A DNA stretch of 64,000 bases, from the NCBI RefSeq assembly GCF_006345815.1, contig NZ_VCIG01000005.1:558001-622000 (forward strand), written 5' to 3'. Source of the stretch: Ochrobactrum sp. CGA5 (GTDB lineage: Bacteria > Pseudomonadota > Alphaproteobacteria > Rhizobiales > Rhizobiaceae). Below are positions 16,963-25,798 of the stretch, piece by piece. Each line of letters opens with the position of its first letter. Within the stretch, counting starts at the first letter, position 1. Below the pieces are notes generated by a model that did not search any database, was not told the origin of the DNA, and was given only the letters and a program-made list of their open reading frames with translations. The translations under genes were made by a program, and so were the position numbers.

Positions 16963-17862
16963 ATGAGTGACGTGCTTGCTTTCGATGATCGCGATGGCCT
17001 GATCTGGCTCGATGGAGCACTCGTTCCCTGGAACGAAGCCCGGCTCCATGTCATGACCCATTCGCTGCATGCCGGCGGGGCCGTGTTCGAAGGAATTCGG
17101 GCCTATGACGGAGGTATATTCCTGTCCAACGCGCATTTCTCCCGCTTCCAGCGTTCTGCCGAGATCGTCGGGTACACGCTTCCCTATTCTAGCCTTGAGC
17201 TCGTCAAAGCATGTGAAGCCGTTCTCTGGGCAAACGAATTGAAGGATGCCTATATCCGTCCCATTGCCTGGCGCGGCAGCGAGAGCGTTACGGTGGCCGC
17301 CCGCCACGCCACTATCCACGTTGCGATTGCCGCCTGGGATTGGCCGACGCCGGCCGCCGAGGGAAGGAGCACGACGGGTATTCGCCTTCAGCTCTCCTCC
17401 TGGAGGCGTCCGCGTGCCGATACGGCGCCGACGGCCTCCAAATGTTCCGGCCTCTACATGATCGGCACGCTCGCGCGGCATACCGCAAATGACGAGGGTT
17501 TCGACGATGCCCTGCTGCTCGACGTCGACGGAGATGTTGCCGAAACGACCGCGACAAACATCATATTGGTCGAGGGTCGCAAGCTCGTGTCCCCGGTGGC
17601 AGACTGTTTTCTCGACAGTATCACCAAACGCCATGTCTTCGCTCTCGCGCAGAAGGCTGGTCTGGAACTCGAAGAGCGAAAAGTCTCGCTGAAGCAGTTG
17701 TGCGCGGCCGATGAAGTCTTCGTTGTCGGCACTTCGATCGAGATCCAGCCCGTCGTCGAACTCAAGGGGCCAGCGATTGGAGCCCAGTGGAGCGTTGGCC
17801 CGCTTACCCAAAGCCTCATCGACAACTTTCAGAACTCGGTTCGCCAAAAATGTCCCGCATAG
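16963..17862 (+). CDS. Branched-chain-amino-acid-type aminotransferase (class IV PLP)
   Basis: The 299-residue protein has class IV fold landmarks: THSLHAGGAVFEGIRAYDG (32-50), the PLP lysine in PTASKCSGLYM (K160), and AETTATNIILVEG. Such enzymes transfer amino groups between branched-chain amino acids and 2-oxoglutarate, although D-amino acid and other substrates occur. A housekeeping ilvE is expected elsewhere, so this copy may be specialised. It is followed 150 bases later by a MocR regulator in the same direction. Confidence 0.85.
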   Translation: MSDVLAFDDRDGLIWLDGALVPWNEARLHVMTHSLHAGGAVFEGIRAYDGGIFLSNAHFSRFQRSAEIVGYTLPYSSLELVKACEAVLWANELKDAYIRPIAWRGSESVTVAARHATIHVAIAAWDWPTPAAEGRSTTGIRLQLSSWRRPRADTAPTASKCSGLYMIGTLARHTANDEGFDDALLLDVDGDVAETTATNIILVEGRKLVSPVADCFLDSITKRHVFALAQKAGLELEERKVSLKQLCAADEVFVVGTSIEIQPVVELKGPAIGAQWSVGPLTQSLIDNFQNSVRQKCPA

Positions 17863-17958
17863 GCGGACACCCTTGCCCAAAGGGCCGGGTTTCGATGCTT
17901 TCTCCATGTCGTTCTTCTCGGAGCAAAAGATTTTTCGTGATTGCCAATAGTATTTGAT

Positions 17959-17990
17959 GTTACACTTTTCGTAAAATGCAAAAGCGTAAC
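17959..17990. promoter_or_regulatory. Imperfect palindrome upstream of the MocR gene (candidate operator)
   Basis: Two arms, GTTACACTTTTC and GCAAAAGCGTAAC, form an inverted repeat ending 22 bases before the regulator start at 18013. MocR proteins commonly bind repeats near their own promoter. Assignment to this regulator is inference. Confidence 0.5.
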
Positions 17991-18012
17991 ATGACACTAT
18001 CGGGCTGCTCAC

Positions 18013-19404
18013 ATGCGTCTACAATCACCCTGGCAACCTCGCCTTACTGGTGACATGGACTCTCCATGCGATCGGCTCGTCGCCGCCGTGTCGGAGGACA
18101 TCGCAGCCGGGCGATTGGAGGTTGGAGACAGGCTTCCGGCCCACCGCGATCTTGCCTGGCGTCTCGGCATCGGCCTTGGCACGGTGACGAAGGCCTACGG
18201 AATCCTGGAGCGGCGCGGTCTGCTGCGCTCGGTCAAGGGACGGGGCACGTTCGTGGCCGTTACCGAAGCCCGCAGAGGTGACGTCATCGATCTTTCGCGC
18301 AACGCGCCGCCCACCGTCATCAGCGAGAGGCTTCTGTCCCGATCTCTCAACGCGATCGCCAAGCGTATCGACGCGGATGTTTTCAATACCTATCCGCCCG
18401 TAACAGGGCATCAGAGGTTCCGCCAAGAAATGGCGCGCTGGTTTCGCCGTCTCGGTCTGGACGCCGATCCTTCCTGCCTGCTTCTGACCAATGGTGCGCA
18501 GCACGCGCTGTCCGTCAGCCTCTCCACGCTCTGCGGTCCCGGCGGTACGCTCTATGTGGAGGAACAGACCTATCCCGGCTTGATCAACGTTGCGCGTCAT
18601 CTTGGCGTGAAGCTCGCACCAGTCGCTATGGATGAGGAAGGCATGCTGCCGGATCAGCTTGAACGGGAGCTCGCGACAAGTCGCGGCAACGCGGCAGTCT
18701 ATCTCACGCCGACGATGCAGAACCCGACCACGAGTTCGATGAGCAAAGCGAGAAGGAGCGCGATCGCGCAAATCTGCCGTAAGTCAGGCATCTTCGTGAT
18801 CGAGGACGACGTTTATGCCCTTGCGCCCGACCCGGACTATCCGCCGATCGCGAGCCTTGCGCCTGAGCATGTCTTTTATATCAACAGCCTTTCGAAAACC
18901 CTCAACCCGGCCTTGCGGATCGGCGGTCTCGTGGCTCCGCGGGCGTGGCTGGAACGCGCGGAAGCAGCGATGCATGCCAGCGGGCTGATGGTCAGCCCGC
19001 TGAGTTGCTCGGTCATGGAACAATGGCTTCTCGATGGAACGGCCGATGCCATCAGCACGGCTATACAGGAAGAAGCCATTCGCCGCCGCGCGATGGCAAT
19101 GGACTTGTTGGGGCACGCTGTACGCCAGCCTGTCCATGTCGGTTATCATCTGTGGGTTCCGCTAGGCCATTCCGATGCCGAGGCACTCGATACTGCGGCG
19201 AAGGCGCTGGGCATTCTGGTTACGCCGCCATCTTCAACCTCCGCGAATGGCAATAGCTCCGGAATCCGTCTTTGTATCGGCGCGCCAGCCTCTGAGGATC
19301 TTGAGCAGGCGCTTCCCGCGATCAGGCGCATAGTCGATCGCTTCAGGATCGAGACCGGCGCAGGGACGGCCAGAAATACCAGATCACTGCCGCCACTACG
19401 ATAA
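18013..19404 (+). CDS. MocR-type regulator (GntR helix-turn-helix fused to aminotransferase domain)
   Basis: The 463-residue protein has a GntR winged helix (LPAHRDLAWRLGIGLGTVTK, about 41-60; RGLLRSVKGRGTFV, 68-81) followed by a fold-type I aminotransferase domain with the PLP lysine in INSLSKTLNP (K295) and NPTTSSMSKARR. MocR proteins use PLP or a PLP-amino acid adduct as signal. It follows the aminotransferase gene and overlaps the end of the convergent EamA gene by 62 bases. The targets are probably the aminotransferase, itself, or the neighbouring export operon. Confidence 0.88.
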   Translation: MRLQSPWQPRLTGDMDSPCDRLVAAVSEDIAAGRLEVGDRLPAHRDLAWRLGIGLGTVTKAYGILERRGLLRSVKGRGTFVAVTEARRGDVIDLSRNAPPTVISERLLSRSLNAIAKRIDADVFNTYPPVTGHQRFRQEMARWFRRLGLDADPSCLLLTNGAQHALSVSLSTLCGPGGTLYVEEQTYPGLINVARHLGVKLAPVAMDEEGMLPDQLERELATSRGNAAVYLTPTMQNPTTSSMSKARRSAIAQICRKSGIFVIEDDVYALAPDPDYPPIASLAPEHVFYINSLSKTLNPALRIGGLVAPRAWLERAEAAMHASGLMVSPLSCSVMEQWLLDGTADAISTAIQEEAIRRRAMAMDLLGHAVRQPVHVGYHLWVPLGHSDAEALDTAAKALGILVTPPSSTSANGNSSGIRLCIGAPASEDLEQALPAIRRIVDRFRIETGAGTARNTRSLPPLR

Positions 19405-20209
19405 GACCACCTGTGATCGCCGATTTCCCCGGATCTTCGGCGAAGGCCAACCAAACCCAAAGCGGACCGAGAACCACATCCAGAAGTGCGATCAAAGCCG
19501 ACTCCGACGAAGCGACATGGCGTCCGCCCGCAAGAAATAACAGGAATGCGAGCGCGGTCGTGAGAAAAGCCAGCATGAATATTAATCCGAGCGCACCGCC
19601 CCCCGGAAGCTGGCCGGATGAGAATGGGAATGCCGCAATCGCACACAACGCTGCCCCGGCGGCATTCACGTGAATGATATTCAGGGCTCGATTACGACGT
19701 GTGACGATGAGAAGCGCCCCGAAGCTCAACGTCATTGCGAAGGCCAGCAAATTACCCTTGATATCGCTCGCGCCCAGTGACGTACCGGCAACGAGCACGA
19801 TCCCGATCATAGATACCGTGCTCGCCATCAACAGGCGTCGCGAGGCCGCTTCACGACCGACCGCGAAAGCCAATGCGGCTGTCACGAAGGGAAGTGTCGC
19901 GTAGATGATCAAAACGTTTGCGACCGTCGTCATCGTGAGGGCGGCGACATAGCAGAACATTGCGGTGGCGGAGAAGCAGGCGGCCAGGCAGAAGCGCCAG
20001 TCGAAACGCACCGCTTCCGCCGGCCTTGCGATGGCGATGGCAACAAGGCAAAGGCAGGCGAAGAGAGAACGCCACAGGATCAGATCCCAAAGCCCAAGAT
20101 CAATTGCGCGTACGAACAGGCCAGCAAGGCTCCAGAGCACGGTTCCTGCGCCAACCAGTATCAGACCGTAGACGCGCCGTTCCCCACTCTGTTCCTCTGA
20201 CCGCCGCAT
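19343..20209 (-). CDS. EamA/DMT-family transporter
   Basis: This 288-residue protein has ten predicted membrane segments in two EamA halves (for example GAGTVLWSLAGLFVRAIDLG and the repeat near SSESALIALLDVVLGPLWVW). DMT proteins export amino acids or other metabolites. It is the last gene of a five-gene leftward run, one base after the TSUP gene, and its 3' end overlaps the MocR gene antisense. Confidence 0.88.
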   Translation of the reverse strand: MRRSEEQSGERRVYGLILVGAGTVLWSLAGLFVRAIDLGLWDLILWRSLFACLCLVAIAIARPAEAVRFDWRFCLAACFSATAMFCYVAALTMTTVANVLIIYATLPFVTAALAFAVGREAASRRLLMASTVSMIGIVLVAGTSLGASDIKGNLLAFAMTLSFGALLIVTRRNRALNIIHVNAAGAALCAIAAFPFSSGQLPGGGALGLIFMLAFLTTALAFLLFLAGGRHVASSESALIALLDVVLGPLWVWLAFAEDPGKSAITGGLIVVAAVIWYFWPSLRRSRS

Positions 20210-20210
20210 C

Positions 20211-20954
20211 TCAGAAATAGAACCAGGTCAGGCCAAACCCGACGGCAATGACGATGCCGTGCAGGATGGTCGGATTGATCCAGCGAGCGAAGCGCGCACC
20301 GAGATAGCCGCGCGCAATTGCGCCTGTGAGAATCGCGAATGCGGGCCCCCAGGCTATGATCCCTGTGGCAATGAAAACTGCGACCGCGAGACTTGAGACG
20401 ATTGTTGCCAGTGCATTTTTTACCGCGTTGGCCTCGTTCACATCGCTAAGCCCGATCAACGTCAGAACGGCCATGAGCAGGATACCGAGGCCCGCACCGA
20501 AATATCCGCCATAGATTGCGACGAGCAGATCCGTCGCAAAGATGACTGGCCTCGGCAGCATTCCGGGGCTGTCCCTTCTTAGCCAGGAGCGTAGCCTGGG
20601 ACCGAGTGCAAACAGGATCGTCGCGACAAGCAAAAGCCATGGTATAAGCTGGCGGAATATTGCATTCCCAGTGATCGAAAGAAGTGACGCGCCGATAAGG
20701 GAACCGAGAACGAAAGCAGGCGCACTGGATTTCAGTCGCCCTGCATTCCGGCGCAATTCCTCCCGATAACCGAACAGGCTGGTCGCATGTCCAGGCCAGA
20801 TCGAAATCGCACTTGTGGCATTGGCGACAACCGGAGGAACGCCAGCCGCAAGGAGCGCCGGAAAAGTGAAGAAAGTGCCACCCCCGGCGACTGCATTGCA
20901 GACTCCGCCAACAAGACCGGCGGCGGCCAAAAGGGCCGTGGTATTCATATCCAT
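20211..20954 (-). CDS. TSUP (TauE/SafE) family membrane protein
   Basis: The 247-residue protein has the TSUP signature GGVCNAVAGGGTFFTFPALL (16-35) and a second glycine-rich copy IYGGYFGAGLGILLMAVL in the C-terminal half, with about eight membrane segments. The family is linked to export of sulfite, sulfoacetate and other organosulfur anions. It lies between LysE and EamA genes with very short gaps. Confidence 0.88.
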   Translation of the reverse strand: MDMNTTALLAAAGLVGGVCNAVAGGGTFFTFPALLAAGVPPVVANATSAISIWPGHATSLFGYREELRRNAGRLKSSAPAFVLGSLIGASLLSITGNAIFRQLIPWLLLVATILFALGPRLRSWLRRDSPGMLPRPVIFATDLLVAIYGGYFGAGLGILLMAVLTLIGLSDVNEANAVKNALATIVSSLAVAVFIATGIIAWGPAFAILTGAIARGYLGARFARWINPTILHGIVIAVGFGLTWFYF

Positions 20955-20960
20955 ACCTGA

Positions 20961-21611
20961 TCAACCCCGCTCTTCGAAAGCCAGCCGGACACCGAAGGCG
21001 ATCAGGACCGAGCCAGTCACTCCATCGACGCCACGCTTGAATAGCGAACTATGGAAAACGCGCGTGAATGGCCGCGTCGCCGCCGTGATGGCCGCGAACC
21101 AGATGAGCCCCATGAGCGCATGAATGGCCGCCAGGGCCATGCTGAACATGACAACCGGGACATCCTGTGGAATGAACTGCGGCAGGAAGCTGACGTAAAA
21201 CACGCCGACTTTCGGATTGAGAAGATTGGTCATCAGACCGCGCCAGAACCAGTTGGCATTTTTATGGGCCGATTGGCCTGCCGGCACGCTGTGAAGCACC
21301 CCTCCCTCCTCGACGCTTCTGCGGATTGCGCTCCGGATCATCCGCGCGCCCAGCCAGATGATGTAGCCAGCGCCGAGATATTGAAGAAGCCGGTAGCCGA
21401 CTTCCGATACGGTGAGAACGGCTCCGAGACCCGCGGAAGCCAACAGTCCCCATGCCAGAACACCGGTTACGACCCCGGCGCCAGCCTGCATGGCCTGCTT
21501 GCCGCCCTCAACAGTGGCAGTGCGCAAGACCATGGCCGTGTCCAGCCCAGGCGTAATTGTCAAAAGAGCGGCGGCGATCGAAAACGCGGCAACGGCGGAA
21601 AAGGCATCCAT
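20961..21611 (-). CDS. LysE/RhtB-family amino-acid exporter
   Basis: This 216-residue exporter has the hallmark LTITPGLDTAMVLRTA near residue 17 and TNLLNPKVGVFYVSFLPQFI (128-147), matching the RhtB group. It starts one base before the hydrolase stop region of the same operon. It is the second LysE-type gene in the island and clearly distinct from the one at 8246. Confidence 0.88.
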   Translation of the reverse strand: MDAFSAVAAFSIAAALLTITPGLDTAMVLRTATVEGGKQAMQAGAGVVTGVLAWGLLASAGLGAVLTVSEVGYRLLQYLGAGYIIWLGARMIRSAIRRSVEEGGVLHSVPAGQSAHKNANWFWRGLMTNLLNPKVGVFYVSFLPQFIPQDVPVVMFSMALAAIHALMGLIWFAAITAATRPFTRVFHSSLFKRGVDGVTGSVLIAFGVRLAFEERG

Positions 21612-21612
21612 G

Positions 21613-22152
21613 TCAGGACCTCAGGCCAGCGCAGAATGCACCGAAGAGCATCCGCCCCTGGTCCCAGATACCGAGGCCGCTTGCGCCATTGATATGGCCG
21701 CACGGGCCAATCTCGATGCAACCGGCACCCCATTCCTCAGCGCGTGCCTTCACATAGTCCGGGGTGGCATAGGGATCGTTGGCGCTTGCGACGATGAGGG
21801 CCGGGAACGGCAGACGATGACGTGGCGGACTTGCGAAGCTGACCGCTGCTGCCGGGAATGCAGCGGAAGCAGGATCAGGGACTGCGACCAGAAAAGCACC
21901 CATAACCCGGCCAGCGACCATCTCTGCCGCGTGCGCGACGAGCAGGCAGGCCAGACTGTGCGCGACGAGAAGAGGCGGCGATGGTGAATTGTCGATTTGC
22001 CGTTCCAGCGCCTCTTGCCAGTCTGCAAGATGGGGCTTCTCCCAGTCGGAAGGATGGAACCGGGTAAAGCGAGGATCTGACGCCTCCCAATGCGTTTGCC
22101 AGTGGGTTTCACCGGAACCGCCGATACCTGGCAATGTGATGAATGAGGTCAT
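21613..22152 (-). CDS. RBBP9/YdeN-type alpha/beta hydrolase
   Basis: The 179-residue protein has the RBBP9 start FITLPGIGGSGETHWQTHWE (4-23), the nucleophile in LLVAHSLACLL (AHSLA) and catalytic Asp/His in ASANDPYA and GPCGHIN. RBBP9-like proteins are small serine hydrolases or peptidases of uncertain substrate. It is co-transcribed with three transporters. Confidence 0.87.
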   Translation of the reverse strand: MTSFITLPGIGGSGETHWQTHWEASDPRFTRFHPSDWEKPHLADWQEALERQIDNSPSPPLLVAHSLACLLVAHAAEMVAGRVMGAFLVAVPDPASAAFPAAAVSFASPPRHRLPFPALIVASANDPYATPDYVKARAEEWGAGCIEIGPCGHINGASGLGIWDQGRMLFGAFCAGLRS

Positions 22153-22164
22153 TCCGTCGCCCTT

Positions 22165-22371
22165 CTATTGTCGGGAAAGATCCATCGAAGGCTCGTAACT
22201 GCGGTCAGGAACATCCTTCGTGATCGCCTGCCCGCAAATCACGGCCTGACGCACGCCGTCGTAGGTCAGGACCGGGCTCCCGTGCAGGCTCCAGCCCAGG
22301 TTGAGGGCCTCAGTAATGCGGTGGCAGAAGGCAGCGTCATCGACGCCGGTCAGCAGACGATAAGCTCTCAT
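22165..22371 (-). CDS. DUF1737 small protein
   Basis: This 68-residue protein matches the DUF1737 pattern AYRLLTGVDDAAFCHRITEAL, then NLGWSLHGSPVLTYDG. The fold resembles a small beta-alpha-beta unit with no known role. It begins at ATG 22371 and is the first gene of the five-gene run, 12 bases before the hydrolase. Confidence 0.8.
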   Translation of the reverse strand: MRAYRLLTGVDDAAFCHRITEALNLGWSLHGSPVLTYDGVRQAVICGQAITKDVPDRSYEPSMDLSRQ

Positions 22372-22509
22372 CGTGCGGGTTCCCAATTTCCTGCTCGAAA
22401 TCATAAGCGTCTTCGGGAAGCGCTAAACTGAAGTCATCTCAGCCGATCCGCAGTATTTCTCATTTCGCCATTTCTTGGACCGGCGAGCAGTGCGTAGTAC
22501 GCAAAGGAC

Positions 22510-23151
22510 ATGAACGAGATATCCGACGGCTCCGTAAGGGTTACGGCGCTACGCCTTTTGGAAGAGGATCCACTCCTTGCCGCTTCCCGACGGGATTGGC
22601 CGGAGGCGGCCGGCGCTCTTGGTTGGCGATGGGAGACATTCGTCGACGAGGAGCTCATCAATCCATTTTGCGGCAGCCCGACAGATCAAGAACTCGACGC
22701 CTGCACACGGTGCCTGTTACGATTCGGTCGCCTGAGTTTTCTTTCCTCGGACGCCGAGCCATTCCGCTCGGCCGGCCACCAATTGCTGGAGACTGGTAGT
22801 CGACCCGATTTATTAGGCCGTATGCGCAAGATGCTGCTCAAAGAGCGGCTTTGGCTTGTCTCGGCGGATCATGAAGTTGCGATGAGAGAGGCGTATTTTG
22901 CCTACGGGCGATGGGACTTCGGGCACCAGCCCATGCTGGTGATGGACAGGGGCACCAAACCCGCCCCAGATGAAGCTGATTTTCTTGTGGGTCTCCTCGC
23001 AGGCGACGAACGAAGGTTGCGGAGAAGGCCGCGCGGCATGTTCGCCTGGGTCGCGCCCTTGGTGGATGGCGTCGGCATCCTCATCGCTCCCGCCAGAATC
23101 GGGGACCAAGAAAGTCTTGCACGGGATTTCATGGCGGATCACTACACGTGA
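22510..23151 (+). CDS. Hypothetical protein
   Basis: The 213-residue soluble protein has no recognised motif. It is rich in Trp, Asp and Glu and contains WRWETFVDEELINPFCGSP and a C-terminal glycine-valine stretch DGVGILIAPARIG. The coding frame is plausible from codon usage and length. It stands alone, divergent from the DUF1737 operon and convergent with the next membrane protein gene. Confidence 0.6.
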   Translation: MNEISDGSVRVTALRLLEEDPLLAASRRDWPEAAGALGWRWETFVDEELINPFCGSPTDQELDACTRCLLRFGRLSFLSSDAEPFRSAGHQLLETGSRPDLLGRMRKMLLKERLWLVSADHEVAMREAYFAYGRWDFGHQPMLVMDRGTKPAPDEADFLVGLLAGDERRLRRRPRGMFAWVAPLVDGVGILIAPARIGDQESLARDFMADHYT

Positions 23152-23181
23152 GGAACGTCTTTCCCAAGACCGGACAAAAGT

Positions 23182-23652
23182 TCAGCGATCAAGCAGGTCG
23201 CTCGCCCGAGCCGACAGGGGGCACCCATGCTCTGCAAGCCGTTTGATCGCGTCGCGTGCGATATCGCTGTTGCCCGTGTTGCCGACGAAGCTCGACAGAG
23301 AATCCGAAAATTCCAATACGATATTGGCCGTCCCGACAGTTTGTCGGTAGTCCACACGGGAAACCACGTCATAGGGTTTCCTACGCCTCCGGATTACACG
23401 GCACTCGATATGGTCGGCGTGCAAAATAAGCGTTGGCTTCAGGTCACTCGATGACCAGCAAATCCAGGGTACGCCCCGCCAGCCCGAAAATGCAGCAACC
23501 AACGGAATGTTCGCGACCTCTCCTGCGGTCTCGATCCTGCTGTGCCTCACCACCGACAGGCGGTTCTTGATGGTGAGAAACAACGTCAGCCAGCCGACAC
23601 CGATAAGCAGGACAATGGCGAAAATGAAAATCGTTGCTTCCGCTTTGCTCAT
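23182..23652 (-). CDS. Hypothetical single-pass membrane protein
   Basis: This 156-residue protein starts at ATG 23652 with one N-terminal membrane helix (IFIFAIVLLIGVGWLTLFL, about 8-26) and a soluble beta-rich domain (PTLILHADHIECRVIRRRRKPYDVV) that resembles a PH-like or YcxB-like domain. A cysteine and several tryptophans are present. No function is assigned. Confidence 0.6.
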   Translation of the reverse strand: MSKAEATIFIFAIVLLIGVGWLTLFLTIKNRLSVVRHSRIETAGEVANIPLVAAFSGWRGVPWICWSSSDLKPTLILHADHIECRVIRRRRKPYDVVSRVDYRQTVGTANIVLEFSDSLSSFVGNTGNSDIARDAIKRLAEHGCPLSARASDLLDR

Positions 23653-23724
23653 CCGAGCTGGCCTGCCGTTTTGTACCTCGGAGGCAAGGCGCATTCTGCG
23701 GGACGCATCTTCCAGCCGATCATC

Positions 23725-24612
23725 TCAATAATCGTAGTTTTCATATTCGCGGGTACTCAGTTCATCGTCCGGAATGAATTCTTCTTCATCTAGGGTGAAA
23801 GCCACCCAAGCCCGCATATGGAGTGTGAACAACGGCTCGTCTGCCGCCCTGGCAAGGGCAAGAGCGGCGCTGCGAGCCTCTCCGATCGACCAACCCGTAC
23901 TGTTGAGGGTCAACCAGGCTTCCTTTAGACGACCGCTCTTAAGGTACTCTCCGAAAACTTCGTTCAGCGGCGCATTCGCGACAAGCCAAGGCGGTGGTTG
24001 AGATGCCCCATTTCTCAGCCCCGATCGCCCGTGCTCACTGAGCTCGAAATAGGCGACATCATTTGGATTGTCGTCAGATAAACCGGACAGGCTGATCGCC
24101 GACGGCGCAGCCCGTCGTGCGCCGATGCCAATGGGCACGCGTCCAGTATACGCGGCGAGTTTGTCCAGCTTTTCCGGATCGTCACCGAATTCAATTGTGT
24201 GAGCGTCTATTTCAGCAAATTGACGACCCGAAATCCCGGCAGCCTTGCTGAATGCCGCTATTTCTTCTGCCTCGTCGCAACCATCCGTATAAACGAGCGC
24301 ACGGACCAACAGCCAGTTCGCAAATTGCTCATCGTCAAGAGCGACTTCCTCCAGCAGGAATTGGTCCTCCGGCCCCGCGCAGACATAGCGTCGGATATCG
24401 TCCGGCTCGTCACAGAACCAGCGCATCCAGATCCCTTCATATTCCGGCAGGCTACCATTCGAGGTGATGGGAATTAGAGCGGGCGGGCAACCATAGTATT
24501 CGGCAGGCTGACCGATCAGAAAGGTTTCCTTAAGATATGATCCAAGCCGGTATTTTCGCAACCAATTCGGAACGCCGAATTCTTCGAGCAGCACGTCGTA
24601 TCGATCAAACAT
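23725..24612 (-). CDS. Hypothetical protein
   Basis: This 295-residue acidic protein starts at ATG 24612 with a GGAGGACG site. It is Trp- and Tyr-rich with WLRKYRLGSYLKETFLIG near the start and an acidic C-terminus ending YENYDY. The layout (small-molecule or toxin-binding-like, no catalytic motifs) resembles the broad class of immunity or SMI1/KNR4-like proteins, but this is a weak impression. It is not recognised. Confidence 0.6.
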   Translation of the reverse strand: MFDRYDVLLEEFGVPNWLRKYRLGSYLKETFLIGQPAEYYGCPPALIPITSNGSLPEYEGIWMRWFCDEPDDIRRYVCAGPEDQFLLEEVALDDEQFANWLLVRALVYTDGCDEAEEIAAFSKAAGISGRQFAEIDAHTIEFGDDPEKLDKLAAYTGRVPIGIGARRAAPSAISLSGLSDDNPNDVAYFELSEHGRSGLRNGASQPPPWLVANAPLNEVFGEYLKSGRLKEAWLTLNSTGWSIGEARSAALALARAADEPLFTLHMRAWVAFTLDEEEFIPDDELSTREYENYDY

Positions 24613-24832
24613 GTCTTTCGTCCTCCAACGACTGTATCCGCACGTAGTGAGCGATGACTGCTGTTTGAACTGAGAAATTCTCAAATGATCTCCTTAATTT
24701 CTCACTAGTAAAAGGGTCGGAACAGGCATGAGCCTCTCGACGACTTCTGGCGTTGTCATGTGTCTGAACATAGAGCGGCGCGAGTCGTCGATTGCGACGT
24801 TTCTTCAACGGACCCCATGTGAAAGGCACGCA

Positions 24833-25777
24833 ATGAGATTGGTTCAACACGCTTGGAGATTTACGGCTCCCTTGGTTGCCGCATTCTGTGTTTTCGCTGC
24901 ATTGGCGGAGGCCCAGGATCGTCAGCTTACTAGGTCGGATGGAAGCGTTCTAGACTGGTCGATCGAGCGTCCGTCGGGTGACGCAGAAGTTCCAATCATG
25001 ATCTTCATGCAGGGATCGGGTTGCGCGCCGGTCAGCGCCAGCACCGGAATCGCGCTGGCCCGCGCGGTTTTCGATGGTTTCGCCGCCGTGACCCTCGAGA
25101 AATATGGGGTATCGCCCGCCGGCGACCCGAAGGCCTGCTCTGAAGCCTTCTATCGCCACAGCACCAATAGCCAACGCGCCGAAGACTATCTGCTTGTCGT
25201 GGAAGAACTCGACGACATTGCGTGGTGGGATGGCCGGCTGTTCGTATTTGGCGGTTCTGAAGGGGCAGAGGTGGCGGCACGCTTTATCGCCGCCCATCCT
25301 GTCGATGCTGCGATCCTGATGTCGCTCGGTGGCGGGCGCACCTTTGGAGAAGATGTCCGGGAGGTCATGCTCGACGACATGAAACGCTCGGGCGTACCGG
25401 CGGAGCAACTGCCTGATATCGATCTGGCGTTTCAGAATATCCGCGAAAACCCTAAAAGCGCAGAGATCTGGGGCGGATCGAGCTTTGTCTATTGGGCCGA
25501 CAGTATCGATCGCCGCGCCGCAGACTTCATGATGGAAAGCGATGCCCCCATGCTTCTCATTCAAGGGGGCGCCGACCGGTCCGTGCCGGTCGCCTCCTCG
25601 CGCCTGGCCGTCGCGCTCCTTGAGCAGAGCGGCAAGTGCAACCTCACCTATTGGGAAGAGGCGGGGCTCGACCATGGCATGGTCGACGGAACGGGGACAA
25701 GCCAGCTGGCGGACATACTGGAGCTGTCCAGGCACTGGCTTCTGACGCGCACCGGCCGGACTTCGGCATGCCCGTGA
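24833..25777 (+). CDS. Secreted alpha/beta-fold hydrolase (dienelactone hydrolase-like)
   Basis: The 314-residue protein has a signal peptide (cleavage near ALAEA, residue ~27) and an alpha/beta core with the nucleophile in VFGGSEGAEVAARFI (GGSEG), an aspartate in IQGGADRSVPV and a histidine in AGLDHGMVDG. The ATG at 24833 follows AAAGG; the open frame continues upstream without homology. It probably acts in the periplasm on an ester or peptide. It is not linked to an operon. Confidence 0.8.
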   Translation: MRLVQHAWRFTAPLVAAFCVFAALAEAQDRQLTRSDGSVLDWSIERPSGDAEVPIMIFMQGSGCAPVSASTGIALARAVFDGFAAVTLEKYGVSPAGDPKACSEAFYRHSTNSQRAEDYLLVVEELDDIAWWDGRLFVFGGSEGAEVAARFIAAHPVDAAILMSLGGGRTFGEDVREVMLDDMKRSGVPAEQLPDIDLAFQNIRENPKSAEIWGGSSFVYWADSIDRRAADFMMESDAPMLLIQGGADRSVPVASSRLAVALLEQSGKCNLTYWEEAGLDHGMVDGTGTSQLADILELSRHWLLTRTGRTSACP

Positions 25778-25798
25778 TGCGAATGGAAAAGTTCCTTT

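Noticed and set aside
16798-18012. A 404-codon minus-strand frame opposite the aminotransferase
   Set aside because: It is a reflection of the PLP enzyme; no motif and no ribosome site.
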